DNA from: CAYUMU01 sp964445985
Lineage (GTDB): Bacteria; Planctomycetota; Planctomycetia; Pirellulales; S012-138
DNA: 64,000 nucleotides
Reading direction: 5' to 3'
NCBI GenBank assembly: GCA_964445985.1
Contig: CAYUMU010000004.1
Coordinates: forward strand, 62,001-126,000
Shown here one piece after another: positions 16,771-25,739 of this stretch. The notes beneath the pieces were generated by a model. The model saw only the letters and a program-made list of their open reading frames with translations. It did no database searches and was not told the DNA's origin. A program made the position numbers and the translations under genes. Position 1 is the stretch's first letter, and each line of letters opens with the position of its first letter.

Positions 16771-17145
16771 TTAATAGCGTTTTCCGCCGCCGCCACCACC
16801 GCCGTATCCGCCGCGGCCACCGCCGCCGCCCGAACGGCCGCCGCCGCCACCGCCGTATCCGCCACGGCCACCACCGCCGCCGCCGCCACCACGATCTTCG
16901 CGGGGGCGAGCTTCGTTCACGGTGAGCGCCCGGCCGTCAACCTCTTTGCCATTCAGGGCAGTGATTGCGGCTTGCGCTTCTTGATCATTCACCATTTCTA
17001 CGAAGCCGAAGCCTTTCGAGCGTCCGGTCTCACGATCCATGATGACCTGAGCCGACTTGACCGATCCGAACGGCTCGAACAGCCGTTCCAGGTCGCCGCT
17101 GGCCGTAGAGTACGACAAGTTCCCGACATACAAGTTCTTCGCCAC
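16771..17145 (-). CDS. RRM-domain RNA-binding protein with glycine-rich tail
   Basis: A 124-residue single-stranded RNA-binding protein. The RNA recognition motif occupies residues 3-80, with RNP2 LYVGNL at 5-10 and RNP1 KGFGFVEM at 44-51; residues 83-124 are an Arg/Gly/Tyr tail of GGYGGGGGG repeats. This layout matches bacterial and cyanobacterial Rbp proteins, which are often cold-induced and bind mRNA. The GTG at 17145 is favoured over a TTG six codons upstream because GAGG sits 8 nt before it and MAKNLYVGNL is the usual family N-terminus. It stands alone; the 587-bp gap upstream (17146-17732) may include a long leader but shows no other gene. Confidence 0.9.
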   Translation of the reverse strand: MAKNLYVGNLSYSTASGDLERLFEPFGSVKSAQVIMDRETGRSKGFGFVEMVNDQEAQAAITALNGKEVDGRALTVNEARPREDRGGGGGGGGRGGYGGGGGGRSGGGGGRGGYGGGGGGGKRY

Positions 17146-17732
17146 CTTAAGAGCCTCGTGCAAGAAAGACCACGCGACGGAAAACTAAGCCCCCAGCGGG
17201 CGAAAGTCCGTCTCATGAAAGTGCCCTGATTTTTGCCAGTTGCGCAAAATTTGCAATAGGCGATCCTACCACTTGACGCTTATCTGGCGTCTATCCTTTT
17301 TTCCCGATTCACGGAGTGGGGGGCCGCCCAAACCAGGCGTTTTCGCTGCAATCCGCACAGAGAACCCGATTTGTCACCCCCACCTTCGCCTTGGCGGGTA
17401 GAAAAAGTCCGCGGCAACACCTCGCCCCGTACGCAATTTCTAACCATGAGTCGCCAACGACGGACGGGCGTGCCGCTCCCATGGACTTGCAACCACCCGC
17501 ATCATAGTTACGTTGATCGCTTCAGGTTTTTGGTCTGAGACTTGCCCATCCGTTGAGAAATCGCGAGCTTGGCAACGCGGTACGAACCGGCCCGCGTGGG
17601 CCAGCCGTTTCTGCCAATCGTGGCCACCACCCTTGAGCGGTTCCGGCCAGGTTTGCTAGCATTCGCTGCTCAGGTCGCGGTGCGACCTCCCTTCGTTCCA
17701 CCCGTTTTGCTACTTGCCGCCCCTGTTTGCCA

Positions 17733-20342
17733 ATGGCTTCCACTCCCATGATGCGGCAGTACGAGGAGGCCAAACGGGCCTGCCCCGGCGCCATTCTTCT
17801 CTTCCGCATGGGCGACTTCTACGAGTTGTTCCACGACGACGCCAAAACGGCCGCCGGCGTGCTTGGCCTTACGCTCACCAGCCGCGACAAAGGCGAAAAC
17901 CCCATCCCCATGGCCGGGTTTCCCTTCCACCAGTTGGAAAACTACCTGGGCAAACTGATCAGCGCCGGCTACCGCGCGGCCATTTGCGAACAAGTGGAGA
18001 ACCCCAAAGAAGCCAAGGGGCTGGTCAAGCGCGAAGTCACCCGCATCGTCACGCCTGGCACCGTGACCGACGATGCCCTCCTCGATCCGCGGCAAAGCAA
18101 TTACCTGGCGGCCGTGGCCATTACCAAAGAAGCCGGCCTGGGTCTGGCCTGGGTGGAACTTTCCACCGGCGCATTCTGGGCCTCGTGCGCTTCACCTTCC
18201 CGAACCATCGACGAATTGGCTCGCTTGGCGCCCGCGGAGTGCCTGCTGCCCGAAAGCTTGAAACTGCTAGAAGCCGAATTACCGCTCGAGATGCTGCCGC
18301 AAGGCATGTTGCTAACGCGCCGCGCCGATTGGACCTTCGCACCCAAAGAATGCAGCCGCAAGCTTTCCGAGCACTTTGGCGCCAAGGACATGGCCGGCTT
18401 TGGCTTCGATGAGCACGAAGGCCCAGCCCTCTGTGCGGCCGGCGCCGTGCTGGAGTACCTTTCCGAAACTCAAAAATCGCAACTGGCCCACATCGACCGG
18501 TTAACTCCGTACCGCCCTGGCGACGCCCTCGAAATCGACGAAGCCTCGCGCCGCAGCCTGGAACTCAACTGCACCATTCGCGACCGCCGCCGGGAAAACT
18601 CACTGCTGGGCGTGCTCGATAAAACCGTCACCGCCATGGGCTCGCGGCGACTCGCCGATTGGTTGGCTGCTCCCCTGACACAACGGGATGCCATTGTCGC
18701 CCGCCAAGATGCCGTGGCCGAGTTGCTTCGCGACACCCGGCTGTGCAGCGACCTGCGGGATCACTTGAAAGAGATTTACGACCTGCAGCGCTTGCTGGCC
18801 CGCGTGACCACCGGCCGCGCCAGCCCGCGCGACCTCAGCTATGTGGGCCGCACGCTGCGGCGATTGCCGGCCATGAAAGCCAAGTTGACCGAGCGGCAAA
18901 GCCCGCTCTTGAACCTGCTCGAGCAACAGCTCGACCTCTGCCCCGAAGTAGCGAACCGCCTGGAGGCGGCCCTCGAAGCCGAATGCCCCCTCAATGCCAA
19001 CGAAGGCGGCTTCATCCGCTCCGGCTATTTGCCCGAGCTCGATGACCTTCGTGACTTGGCGCACGGCGGCAAACAGTGGATTGCCAGCTATCAAAAGCAA
19101 GAAATCGAACGGACAGGCATCTCCACGCTCAAGGTCGGTTTCAACAAGGTCTTCGGCTACTACCTCGAAGCCACGCACGCCCATCGCGACAAGATCCCCC
19201 CCGAGTACATTCGCAAGCAAACCATCAAGAACGCCGAGCGCTACATCACGCCCGAGCTGAAAGAATATGAAGACAAGGTGCTCTCGGCCGACGAAAAGGC
19301 CAAGGACATCGAGCAGCAGGTATTTCTCGAACTTCGCGCCGAAGTGCAGGCGGCGGTGCCATCGCTCCAACGCACGGCTGATGCCTTGGCTCAGATCGAC
19401 GTGCTGGCGGCCCTGGCCGAACAAGCCCGGCTGCGAGGGTATTGCCGCCCTGAAATGACCGCCGAGCCGGTGCTGGTGATCGAAGAAGGTCGCCACCCGG
19501 TGCTCGACGTCACCGAACCCGACGGCACATTCGTTCCCAACGACGTGCGCCTGGGCCAGCAAGATGGCATGCTGCTCTTGATCACCGGACCCAACATGGC
19601 AGGCAAGAGCACCTACATTCGCCAGGTGGCCCTGCTCACGGTCATGGCGCAAATGGGAAGTTTTGTGCCCGCCCGCTCCGCAACCATCGGCATTGCCGAC
19701 CGCATCTTTGCCCGCGTGGGGGCCAGCGACGAGCTTTCCCGCGGCCGCAGCACGTTTATGGTCGAAATGACCGAAACCGCGCGAATTCTTAACACGGCCA
19801 CCGACCGCAGCCTGGTCATCCTCGACGAAATCGGCCGCGGCACCAGCACCTACGACGGAGTCTCGCTGGCCTGGAGCGTTACGGAACATCTGCACGACGA
19901 TGTCGGTTGCCGCACGCTGTTCGCCACGCACTACCACGAACTGACCGACCTGGTGCGGTCGCTCCCCCGGCTCAAAAACTACAACGTGGCCGTCCGCGAA
20001 TGGGACGAAGAAATTGTGTTCCTCCACAAGATCGTGGAGGGCGCCGCCGACAAGAGCTACGGTATCCATGTCGCCCGCCTGGCAGGCGTGCCCCGAACCG
20101 TGCTCGACCGCGCCAAAGACGTGCTCTGGCAGTTGGAAGAACAACACGTGTCGGGCGCCGGCCAGGTAAAGGTGCAGAGCACGCGCCGACCCAAGGGGGC
20201 CGCCATTCAGCTCACGCTGTTCGAGCCGATGGAGCACCCGCTGCTGGATGAAATGCGCCGCCTTAACGTCAACGGCCTCACGCCGCTGGCCGCGCTCAAC
20301 CTGATTGAGAAGTGGAAACAGCAAGTGGATGGAAAGCCATGA
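17733..20342 (+). CDS. mutS: DNA mismatch repair protein MutS
   Basis: An 869-residue MutS, full family length. The mismatch-probing Phe-x-Glu motif is Phe29/Glu31 in RMGDFYELF. The Walker A loop GPNMAGKST starts near residue 619, followed by ASDELSRGRSTFMVEM and the Walker B region LVILDEIGRGTSTYDG and ATHYHELT, all diagnostic of MutS rather than MutS2. The C-terminus has the short helix-turn-helix dimer region. ATG 17733 is chosen over a TTG two codons earlier. The stop overlaps the start of bioF (ATGA), so both genes are coupled, an arrangement with no evident functional logic. mutL is not in the window. Confidence 0.96.
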   Translation: MASTPMMRQYEEAKRACPGAILLFRMGDFYELFHDDAKTAAGVLGLTLTSRDKGENPIPMAGFPFHQLENYLGKLISAGYRAAICEQVENPKEAKGLVKREVTRIVTPGTVTDDALLDPRQSNYLAAVAITKEAGLGLAWVELSTGAFWASCASPSRTIDELARLAPAECLLPESLKLLEAELPLEMLPQGMLLTRRADWTFAPKECSRKLSEHFGAKDMAGFGFDEHEGPALCAAGAVLEYLSETQKSQLAHIDRLTPYRPGDALEIDEASRRSLELNCTIRDRRRENSLLGVLDKTVTAMGSRRLADWLAAPLTQRDAIVARQDAVAELLRDTRLCSDLRDHLKEIYDLQRLLARVTTGRASPRDLSYVGRTLRRLPAMKAKLTERQSPLLNLLEQQLDLCPEVANRLEAALEAECPLNANEGGFIRSGYLPELDDLRDLAHGGKQWIASYQKQEIERTGISTLKVGFNKVFGYYLEATHAHRDKIPPEYIRKQTIKNAERYITPELKEYEDKVLSADEKAKDIEQQVFLELRAEVQAAVPSLQRTADALAQIDVLAALAEQARLRGYCRPEMTAEPVLVIEEGRHPVLDVTEPDGTFVPNDVRLGQQDGMLLLITGPNMAGKSTYIRQVALLTVMAQMGSFVPARSATIGIADRIFARVGASDELSRGRSTFMVEMTETARILNTATDRSLVILDEIGRGTSTYDGVSLAWSVTEHLHDDVGCRTLFATHYHELTDLVRSLPRLKNYNVAVREWDEEIVFLHKIVEGAADKSYGIHVARLAGVPRTVLDRAKDVLWQLEEQHVSGAGQVKVQSTRRPKGAAIQLTLFEPMEHPLLDEMRRLNVNGLTPLAALNLIEKWKQQVDGKP

Positions 20343-21547
20343 GCCCATGGACGCATCCGGCCATGTTGCCCCCCTCGCTAACCTGGATTACCGACGCCCT
20401 CGCGGGCCTCGATGCGCGGCATCTGCGCCGGCAAATTCTCGCCCGCGAGGCCACCGATCTGGCGGAACTAAAACGCGACGGCCAAAGCTACCTGAACTTT
20501 GCCTCCAACGATTACCTGGGCTTGGCCGCCGACCCGCGCCTCCAGGCCGCGGCCCAGCAAGCCACGGCCCAGTACGGTTGGGGAGCGGGGGCCAGCCCAC
20601 TCATCGTGGGGCACACCCAGGCACACGCCCTGCTCGAACAACGCCTGGCCGAGTTCGAAGGGACCGAAGCCGCCCTGGTATTCGGCTCGGGCTATGCCGC
20701 CAACGTCGGCGCCATCTGCGCGCTCGTCGGCAAAGACGACGCCGTCTTCAGCGACGAGCTCAACCATGCCAGCATTGTGGATGGCTGCCGGCTCAGTCGG
20801 GCAACCGTACAGGTCTATCCGCACCGCGACCTGGCCACTCTCCGAGCCCAACTGGTTTCCACTCCGGCCCGGCGGCGGCTGATCGTTACCGATTCTCTCT
20901 TCAGCATGCACGGCGACGTGGCGCCGCTGGCCGATCTGGCTTGCCTGGCCGAGCAACACGGCGCCATGCTCATGGTCGACGAAGCCCACGCCACGGGCGT
21001 CTTCGGATCGCGAGGCCGCGGACTATGCGAGGCGGCCGGAGTCGAAGACGCCGTGGCCATCCGCGTGGGCACGCTCAGCAAAGCCCTCGGCTGCAGCGGG
21101 GGATTCGTGGCCGGTTGCCGTCCGCTGATCGATTGGCTGATCAATCGGGCTCGCCCCTACATCTTTTCCACGGCGTCTCCGCCGGCGAACAGCGCGGCAG
21201 CGTTGGCGGCGCTCCAGATTGTCGCCAGCGAGCCCACTCGCCGCGTCACGCTGCTCGAAATGGCCGAACGATTGGCGACTCGCTTGCGCAGCCAGGGCTG
21301 GAACCTGGGCGACAGCACCAGCCAAATCCTTCCCATCGTGATTGGGTCCAGCGAGCACTGCCTGGCGATTTCCACCCAGCTTCGCGAACAGGGTCTCTGG
21401 GTGCCTGCCATCCGCCCGCCATCGGTTCGGCCCGGCGAAGCCTGCCTGCGGATCTCCCTCAGCGCCGGCCACACATCGGCAATGATCGATCGCCTGGTTA
21501 GCAGCCTCGCCGCCATTGGGGCGTCCGGGGCATCCATCACCCGATAG
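20339..21547 (+). CDS. bioF: 8-amino-7-oxononanoate synthase
   Basis: A 402-residue PLP-dependent alpha-oxoamine synthase that condenses pimeloyl-ACP or pimeloyl-CoA with alanine in biotin synthesis. Typical segments are NFASNDYLGL, FGSGYAANVG, the VDEAHATGVFG aspartate motif, and the PLP lysine Lys248 in TLSKALGCSGG. The ATG at 20339 overlaps the mutS stop and is preceded by GGAAAG; it is preferred over a reading that begins 27 nt earlier. Related 2-amino-3-ketobutyrate or serine palmitoyl enzymes are alternatives, but the Ala-rich N-terminus and length suit BioF. No other bio gene is present nearby, so cofactor synthesis genes are scattered. Confidence 0.88.
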   Translation: MSPWTHPAMLPPSLTWITDALAGLDARHLRRQILAREATDLAELKRDGQSYLNFASNDYLGLAADPRLQAAAQQATAQYGWGAGASPLIVGHTQAHALLEQRLAEFEGTEAALVFGSGYAANVGAICALVGKDDAVFSDELNHASIVDGCRLSRATVQVYPHRDLATLRAQLVSTPARRRLIVTDSLFSMHGDVAPLADLACLAEQHGAMLMVDEAHATGVFGSRGRGLCEAAGVEDAVAIRVGTLSKALGCSGGFVAGCRPLIDWLINRARPYIFSTASPPANSAAALAALQIVASEPTRRVTLLEMAERLATRLRSQGWNLGDSTSQILPIVIGSSEHCLAISTQLREQGLWVPAIRPPSVRPGEACLRISLSAGHTSAMIDRLVSSLAAIGASGASITR

Positions 21548-21612
21548 ACATGCGACCGGGCCGCGACGCGTTCGGCACTGCCGAAACCAAACCGCCCCCA
21601 CCTGCTTGAGGC

Positions 21613-21640
21613 TGGCAAGTCTGGGGCGAGCCGCTAGAAT
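21613..21640 (+). promoter_or_regulatory. Candidate sigma70-type promoter before gcvT
   Basis: TGGCAA and TAGAAT are 16 nt apart, 60 nt upstream of the gcvT start. The -10 is good and the -35 weak. I looked for the tandem glycine-riboswitch pattern in 21548-21699 and did not see it. Confidence 0.3.
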
Positions 21641-21699
21641 ACCGGCGTCGCTCACCGCCGCCTTCCCACCCCGCGCCAAAGCAGAAAGTTTCTTCCGCA

Positions 21700-22830
21700 A
21701 TGTCGTCTTCCCTGGCAGAAACCCCGCTGCACGACTGGCATGTTGCCCATGGCGGGCGAATGGTGGAGTTCGGTGGTTGGTCCATGCCGGTGCAATACCG
21801 TTCCATCGTCGCCGAACATCAGGCCACGCGGCAAGCAGCAGGGCTGTTCGATATCTCTCACATGGGCCGCATTCGCTTCGATGGCCCCGGCGCCGCCGAG
21901 TATCTCGATTCGCTGGTCACGCGCAGTGTTCCCAAAATCAAGCCAGGCCAGGTGCGTTACTCGTTGATGACGAACGATCAAGGCGGCGTGCTCGACGACG
22001 TTTTGGTCTACCACCTGCAAGACGCCGCCGAAACGAGCTACTACCTGCTGGTGGTCAACGCCTCCAACCGGCCCAAAATCATTCGCTGGCTAGGGCAGCA
22101 CCGCGAGCCGGAGGGAGTCACCGTCACCGATCTCACCACCTCCTGGGCGATGATCGCCGTGCAAGGCCCCCTGGCCCTGTCGCTATTGCAACCGCTGGTC
22201 GAGCGTCCCCTGGCCAGCATGAAATACTACACCGCCGCCGAAACCCGCATCGCCGGGCACGGCGGCATTGTCAGCCGCACCGGCTACACGGGCGAAGATG
22301 GCTGCGAACTCATCCTCGGCAATCGCGCGGCCGTGGGCGCGTGGGAACAACTGTTGGACACTGGTCAAAACCAAGGTGCATTGCCCGCCGGGCTGGGCGC
22401 GCGCGACACCTTGCGGTTGGAAGCCGGCATGCCGCTGTATGGCCACGAGCTCAACGAAGATGTCAACCCATACATGGCGGGGCTCGGTTTCGCCGTCGAT
22501 CTGGAAGGCGCCGTGTTCCCAGGCCAATCCGCCTTGCGAAAAATTTCCGTCGATGCCCAGCAGCCCCGCTTGATTGGTCTAACGCTGGCAGGACGGCGCC
22601 CAGCCCGCGAAGGCTACGCCGTTTTGCTCCCTGGCAAACAGGGTCAACCTGCCACCCCCGTAGGCCATGTTACCAGCGGCACCTTTTCGCCAACCTTGGA
22701 CCACCCCATCGCCATGGCCCTGGTTGCCCCGCAAGCGGCCAGCGAAGGCGGCGAATTGGCCGTCGATGTGCGAGGGCAAACGATCCTGGCCAAAGTGGTG
22801 CCGCTGCCGTTCTACAAGCGAGCCAGATAA
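21700..22830 (+). CDS. gcvT: Glycine cleavage T protein (aminomethyltransferase)
   Basis: A 376-residue T protein that takes the aminomethyl group from the lipoylated H protein and passes the carbon to tetrahydrofolate, releasing ammonia. Diagnostic segments are LHDWHVAHGGRMVEFGGWSM, FDISHMGRI, LMTNDQGGVLDDVLVY (with the catalytic aspartate), SRTGYTGEDGCEL, and GLGARDTLRLEAGMPLYGHE, in the order seen in characterised T proteins. The length is standard. It opens a rightward group with gcvH 116 nt downstream. No signal peptide or fusion is seen. Confidence 0.96.
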   Translation: MSSSLAETPLHDWHVAHGGRMVEFGGWSMPVQYRSIVAEHQATRQAAGLFDISHMGRIRFDGPGAAEYLDSLVTRSVPKIKPGQVRYSLMTNDQGGVLDDVLVYHLQDAAETSYYLLVVNASNRPKIIRWLGQHREPEGVTVTDLTTSWAMIAVQGPLALSLLQPLVERPLASMKYYTAAETRIAGHGGIVSRTGYTGEDGCELILGNRAAVGAWEQLLDTGQNQGALPAGLGARDTLRLEAGMPLYGHELNEDVNPYMAGLGFAVDLEGAVFPGQSALRKISVDAQQPRLIGLTLAGRRPAREGYAVLLPGKQGQPATPVGHVTSGTFSPTLDHPIAMALVAPQAASEGGELAVDVRGQTILAKVVPLPFYKRAR

Positions 22831-22946
22831 ACGCCCAGAAAGTGTTCCGCCACCAACCGTCCGCGATCCCCTTGATGCCGCTCGTCCCCGTGTAAGGGCC
22901 GAGCCGATCCTTCCAACACAGCACCCGGGAATAAGGAAGCCAACGA

Positions 22947-23345
22947 GTGACACCCGACCAATTGCTGTTCAGCGAAACACACGAGTGGGTTCATGTTGAT
23001 CAGAAAGATGGCCAGCAGATTGCCACCCTCGGCGTCACGGCCTTCGCCGTGGAAGCCCTCACCGACCTGGTTTACATGCAACTGCCCAAGGTGGGCGATC
23101 AGGTTGCGGTCGGCAAACCATTCGGCGAAATCGAATCGGTCAAAGCCGTCAGCGATTTGTACAGCCCGCTCGATGGCGAAGTGGTCGAGGTCAATTCCGG
23201 CCTCCCCGATAAACTAGAAGTATTGAACGACGACCCCTACGGAGCCGGCTGGCTGATCAAGGTCAAGGTTTCCAATCCCGATTCGCTCAGGAAGTTGATG
23301 AGTCTTGAAACGTACGAACGACAGTGCGCGGAGGGTGGGCACTAA
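22947..23345 (+). CDS. gcvH: Glycine cleavage H protein
   Basis: A 132-residue lipoyl carrier that shuttles the aminomethyl intermediate between the P, T and L proteins. The lipoylated residue is Lys66 in EIESVKAVSDLYSP; FSETHEWVHV and LNDDPYGAGWLIKV are the usual flanking signatures. Translation starts at a GTG preceded by AAGGAAG about 10 nt upstream. Its stop overlaps the gcvPA start as TAATG, so these two are coupled. Confidence 0.96.
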   Translation: MTPDQLLFSETHEWVHVDQKDGQQIATLGVTAFAVEALTDLVYMQLPKVGDQVAVGKPFGEIESVKAVSDLYSPLDGEVVEVNSGLPDKLEVLNDDPYGAGWLIKVKVSNPDSLRKLMSLETYERQCAEGGH

Positions 23346-24724
23346 TGCCTTTCTTCTTCAATACCCCGCGGGACCAGCAAGCCATGCTCGAGGCGATTGG
23401 CGTATCGTCGCTCGACGAGCTGTTTGAAATGGTGCCGCCCGAACTGCGGCTCCAGCGGCCACTGAACCTCGCCCCCGCCCTGGGGGAGATCGAGCTGACT
23501 CGACACATGGGCGTTTTGGCCGCCAAGAACGCGTCGGCCGAAGAAAGCGTCTGCTTCTTGGGCGGCGGCAGCTACGACCACTTCATTCCGGCCGTGGTCG
23601 ACTACATCGGCGGCCGGGGTGAGTTCTATACGTCATACACCCCCTATCAGGCGGAAGCCAGCCAAGGCAACCTGCAAGTCTTCTTCGAGTATCAAACCCT
23701 GATCACTCAGCTGACAGGCATGGACGTTTCCAACGCCAGCCTGTACGACGGCGGCAGCGCCGCGGCCGAGGCCGTGCTGATGTCCATCGGCGCCACCCGC
23801 CGCGGCAAGGTGGTTTCGCTGGGCAGCGTGCATCCCGAATATCGCCAGGTGCTCGATACCTACCTCGCGAATCTCGGTTACACCCACGTTGTGGCGCCGG
23901 CTCCCGAAGGCGTGGCCGGGCTCGACCAACTCGCCGCAATGGTCGATGCCGAAACGGCCTGCGTGCTGGTGCAGCAGCCCAACTTCTTTGGCGGCCTGGA
24001 AGAGATGGACACCATCTCCAAAATCGCCCACGATGCCGGCGCGCTGCTGGTGGTCGCCGTTGACCCCATCAGCCTGGGGCTGCTCAAGCGGCCCGGCGAT
24101 TATGGAGCCGACATCGTCGTGGCCGAAGGCCAAAGCCTGGGCAGCCCCATGTCGTTTGGCGGCCCCTACCTGGGCATCATGGCGTGCCGCGAAACCTTTG
24201 TGCGCCGCATGCCCGGCCGCATCACGGGTCAAACGGTCGATCGCCGTGGCAAACGCTGCTGGGTGCTCACCCTGCAAACCCGCGAACAACACATCCGCCG
24301 CGAAAAGGCCACCAGCAACATCTGCACCAACCAAGGCCTGTTCGCCCTCCGCGCAACCGTCTACCTGGCTCAAATGGGCCCTCAAGGTCTCCGGCAAACG
24401 GCCGAGTTGTGCCTGCAAAAGTCGCACTATGCGGCGGCCGCCCTGGCCGCCAACGAACGGTTCGAATTGGCCTTTCCCAGCGCTCCCTACTTCAAAGAGT
24501 TTGTGGTTCGAGATCGGGCAGGCCAGGTGGAATCGCTGCTGCAATCGGCCGCCGAAAACGGCTACTTTGCCGGCGTAGCCCTCGGACGCTGGTATCCTGA
24601 ACTGGCTGACTGCTTCCTGGTGTGCGTCACCGAGAAACGGACCCGCGAAGAGATTGACGGCCTGGTTCAAACCCTGGCCGCCGCTCCCCAGCGAACCAGG
24701 CAACTTTCCGCGGCCCAAAACTAA
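23345..24724 (+). CDS. gcvPA: Glycine dehydrogenase (decarboxylating) subunit 1
   Basis: A 459-residue alpha subunit of the two-subunit P protein, which decarboxylates glycine with PLP. Recognisable are FLGGGSYDHFIPA, YTPYQAEASQGNLQVFFEYQ, MDVSNASLYDGG and FGGPYLGIMACRE. The PLP lysine lies in the other subunit, as expected. The ATG overlaps the gcvH stop; an upstream alternative start at 23324 would overlap gcvH by 22 nt and has no advantage. Normally gcvPB follows at once; here two Uma2-type genes lie in between. Confidence 0.95.
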   Translation: MPFFFNTPRDQQAMLEAIGVSSLDELFEMVPPELRLQRPLNLAPALGEIELTRHMGVLAAKNASAEESVCFLGGGSYDHFIPAVVDYIGGRGEFYTSYTPYQAEASQGNLQVFFEYQTLITQLTGMDVSNASLYDGGSAAAEAVLMSIGATRRGKVVSLGSVHPEYRQVLDTYLANLGYTHVVAPAPEGVAGLDQLAAMVDAETACVLVQQPNFFGGLEEMDTISKIAHDAGALLVVAVDPISLGLLKRPGDYGADIVVAEGQSLGSPMSFGGPYLGIMACRETFVRRMPGRITGQTVDRRGKRCWVLTLQTREQHIRREKATSNICTNQGLFALRATVYLAQMGPQGLRQTAELCLQKSHYAAAALAANERFELAFPSAPYFKEFVVRDRAGQVESLLQSAAENGYFAGVALGRWYPELADCFLVCVTEKRTREEIDGLVQTLAAAPQRTRQLSAAQN

Positions 24725-24878
24725 CGCTCCGTATGCCCAGGTGAGGTTTGGGCTACTTTCCCCGTATTTCTTGGCACAACTGGCCAGCGGCCGCAATTGC
24801 GAAGATAATTCCAGCACCAGCAAAAGGTTTGATCCCTTTCGCCCCGCCCCTGATTTCCGACTCCAAGGGGAATCCACC

Positions 24879-25583
24879 ATGGCAACCACCACCGAACCAA
24901 TCACGGCAACTTCGATCGGCGTTTACCCCCTGGCCAGCGGCGACCGTCTCTCGCGCGCCGAGTTCGAACACCGCTTTTCGGCAATGCCCGAGGTCAAGAA
25001 GGCAGAGTTAATTCAAGGGGTAGTTTACGTGGGATCACCCGTACGAGTAGAGCAGCATGGTCAGCAACATGCCTTGATCGTAGGTTGGGCGATGAACTAC
25101 GCGGCGGCCACTCCCGGTTTGCGAGTTGCCGATAATGCCACGGTTCGTTTGGGGCCTGAGAACGAGCCCCAGCCGGATATGTTAATCCGCATACTTCCCG
25201 AATTTGGGGGCTGCACGAAACTGGAAAGTGGTTATATCGTCGGCCCGCCCGAGTTCGTCGTCGAAATCGCGGCCTCCTCGGCATCCTACGATCTGCACGA
25301 CAAGCTCGCGGCCTATCGTGACGCCGGCGTGAAGGAATACGTGGTGTGGCGCGTGCTCGACGGCCAACTGGACTGGTTCGTGCTGACCAATGGCGCTTAC
25401 GTGAAGCAAGGCCCCAACACCGACGGAATTCTCGAAAGCGCGCAATTTCCTGGCCTTCGCTTGCATCTCCCCTCGCTGCTGCAAGAAAACGCCGCCGCGG
25501 TTTTCCAAACATTGCAGGCGGGAATCGCCACGCCCGAGCATGCGGCATTCGTGAGTCAACTGGCTGAGCAACGCAAAAAGTAG
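24879..25583 (+). CDS. Uma2/DUF820-family putative endonuclease, copy 1
   Basis: A 234-residue protein of the Uma2 (DUF820) family, which has a PD-(D/E)XK restriction-endonuclease-like fold and is massively amplified in cyanobacteria and planctomycetes. Key elements are an RLGPENEPQPD aspartate, the PPEFVVEIAAS glutamate, and DLHDKLAAYRDAGVKEYVVW, matching the D...ExA...D..K pattern. The biological role of the family is unknown. Residues 1-56 and roughly 120-220 are essentially identical to the neighbouring copy, while the middle differs. It sits between gcvPA and gcvPB, 154 nt downstream of gcvPA, and its own upstream 100 bp are also duplicated. Confidence 0.82.
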   Translation: MATTTEPITATSIGVYPLASGDRLSRAEFEHRFSAMPEVKKAELIQGVVYVGSPVRVEQHGQQHALIVGWAMNYAAATPGLRVADNATVRLGPENEPQPDMLIRILPEFGGCTKLESGYIVGPPEFVVEIAASSASYDLHDKLAAYRDAGVKEYVVWRVLDGQLDWFVLTNGAYVKQGPNTDGILESAQFPGLRLHLPSLLQENAAAVFQTLQAGIATPEHAAFVSQLAEQRKK

Positions 25584-25739
25584 CAAGGCCGCCCCCACCA
25601 AGTACCCGCGTTTGCCCCTCTCCCCCTTAAATTTGCATCAACTGGCCATCACCCGCTTTTGCGAAGATAATTCAAGTAACAGCAACGATTCGATCCCTTT
25701 CGCCCCGCCTCTTATTTCCGACTCAAGAGGGGATCCACC

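Noticed and set aside
17276..17300. GACGC/GCGTC hairpin followed by a T run
   Set aside because: The stem has only five pairs and lies upstream, not downstream, of both flanking genes, so a terminator function is not convincing.
18600..20348. Minus-strand open frame of 582 codons opposite mutS
   Set aside because: mutS is beyond doubt on the other strand; the antisense translation has no domain character.
20305..21501. Alternative plus-strand frame overlapping bioF
   Set aside because: It is an Arg/Gly/Pro-rich frame shift of bioF, whose own frame shows every family motif.
21548..21699. Glycine riboswitch upstream of gcvT
   Set aside because: I looked for the paired aptamer pattern and linker; nothing similar is present and the gap is too short for a tandem aptamer.
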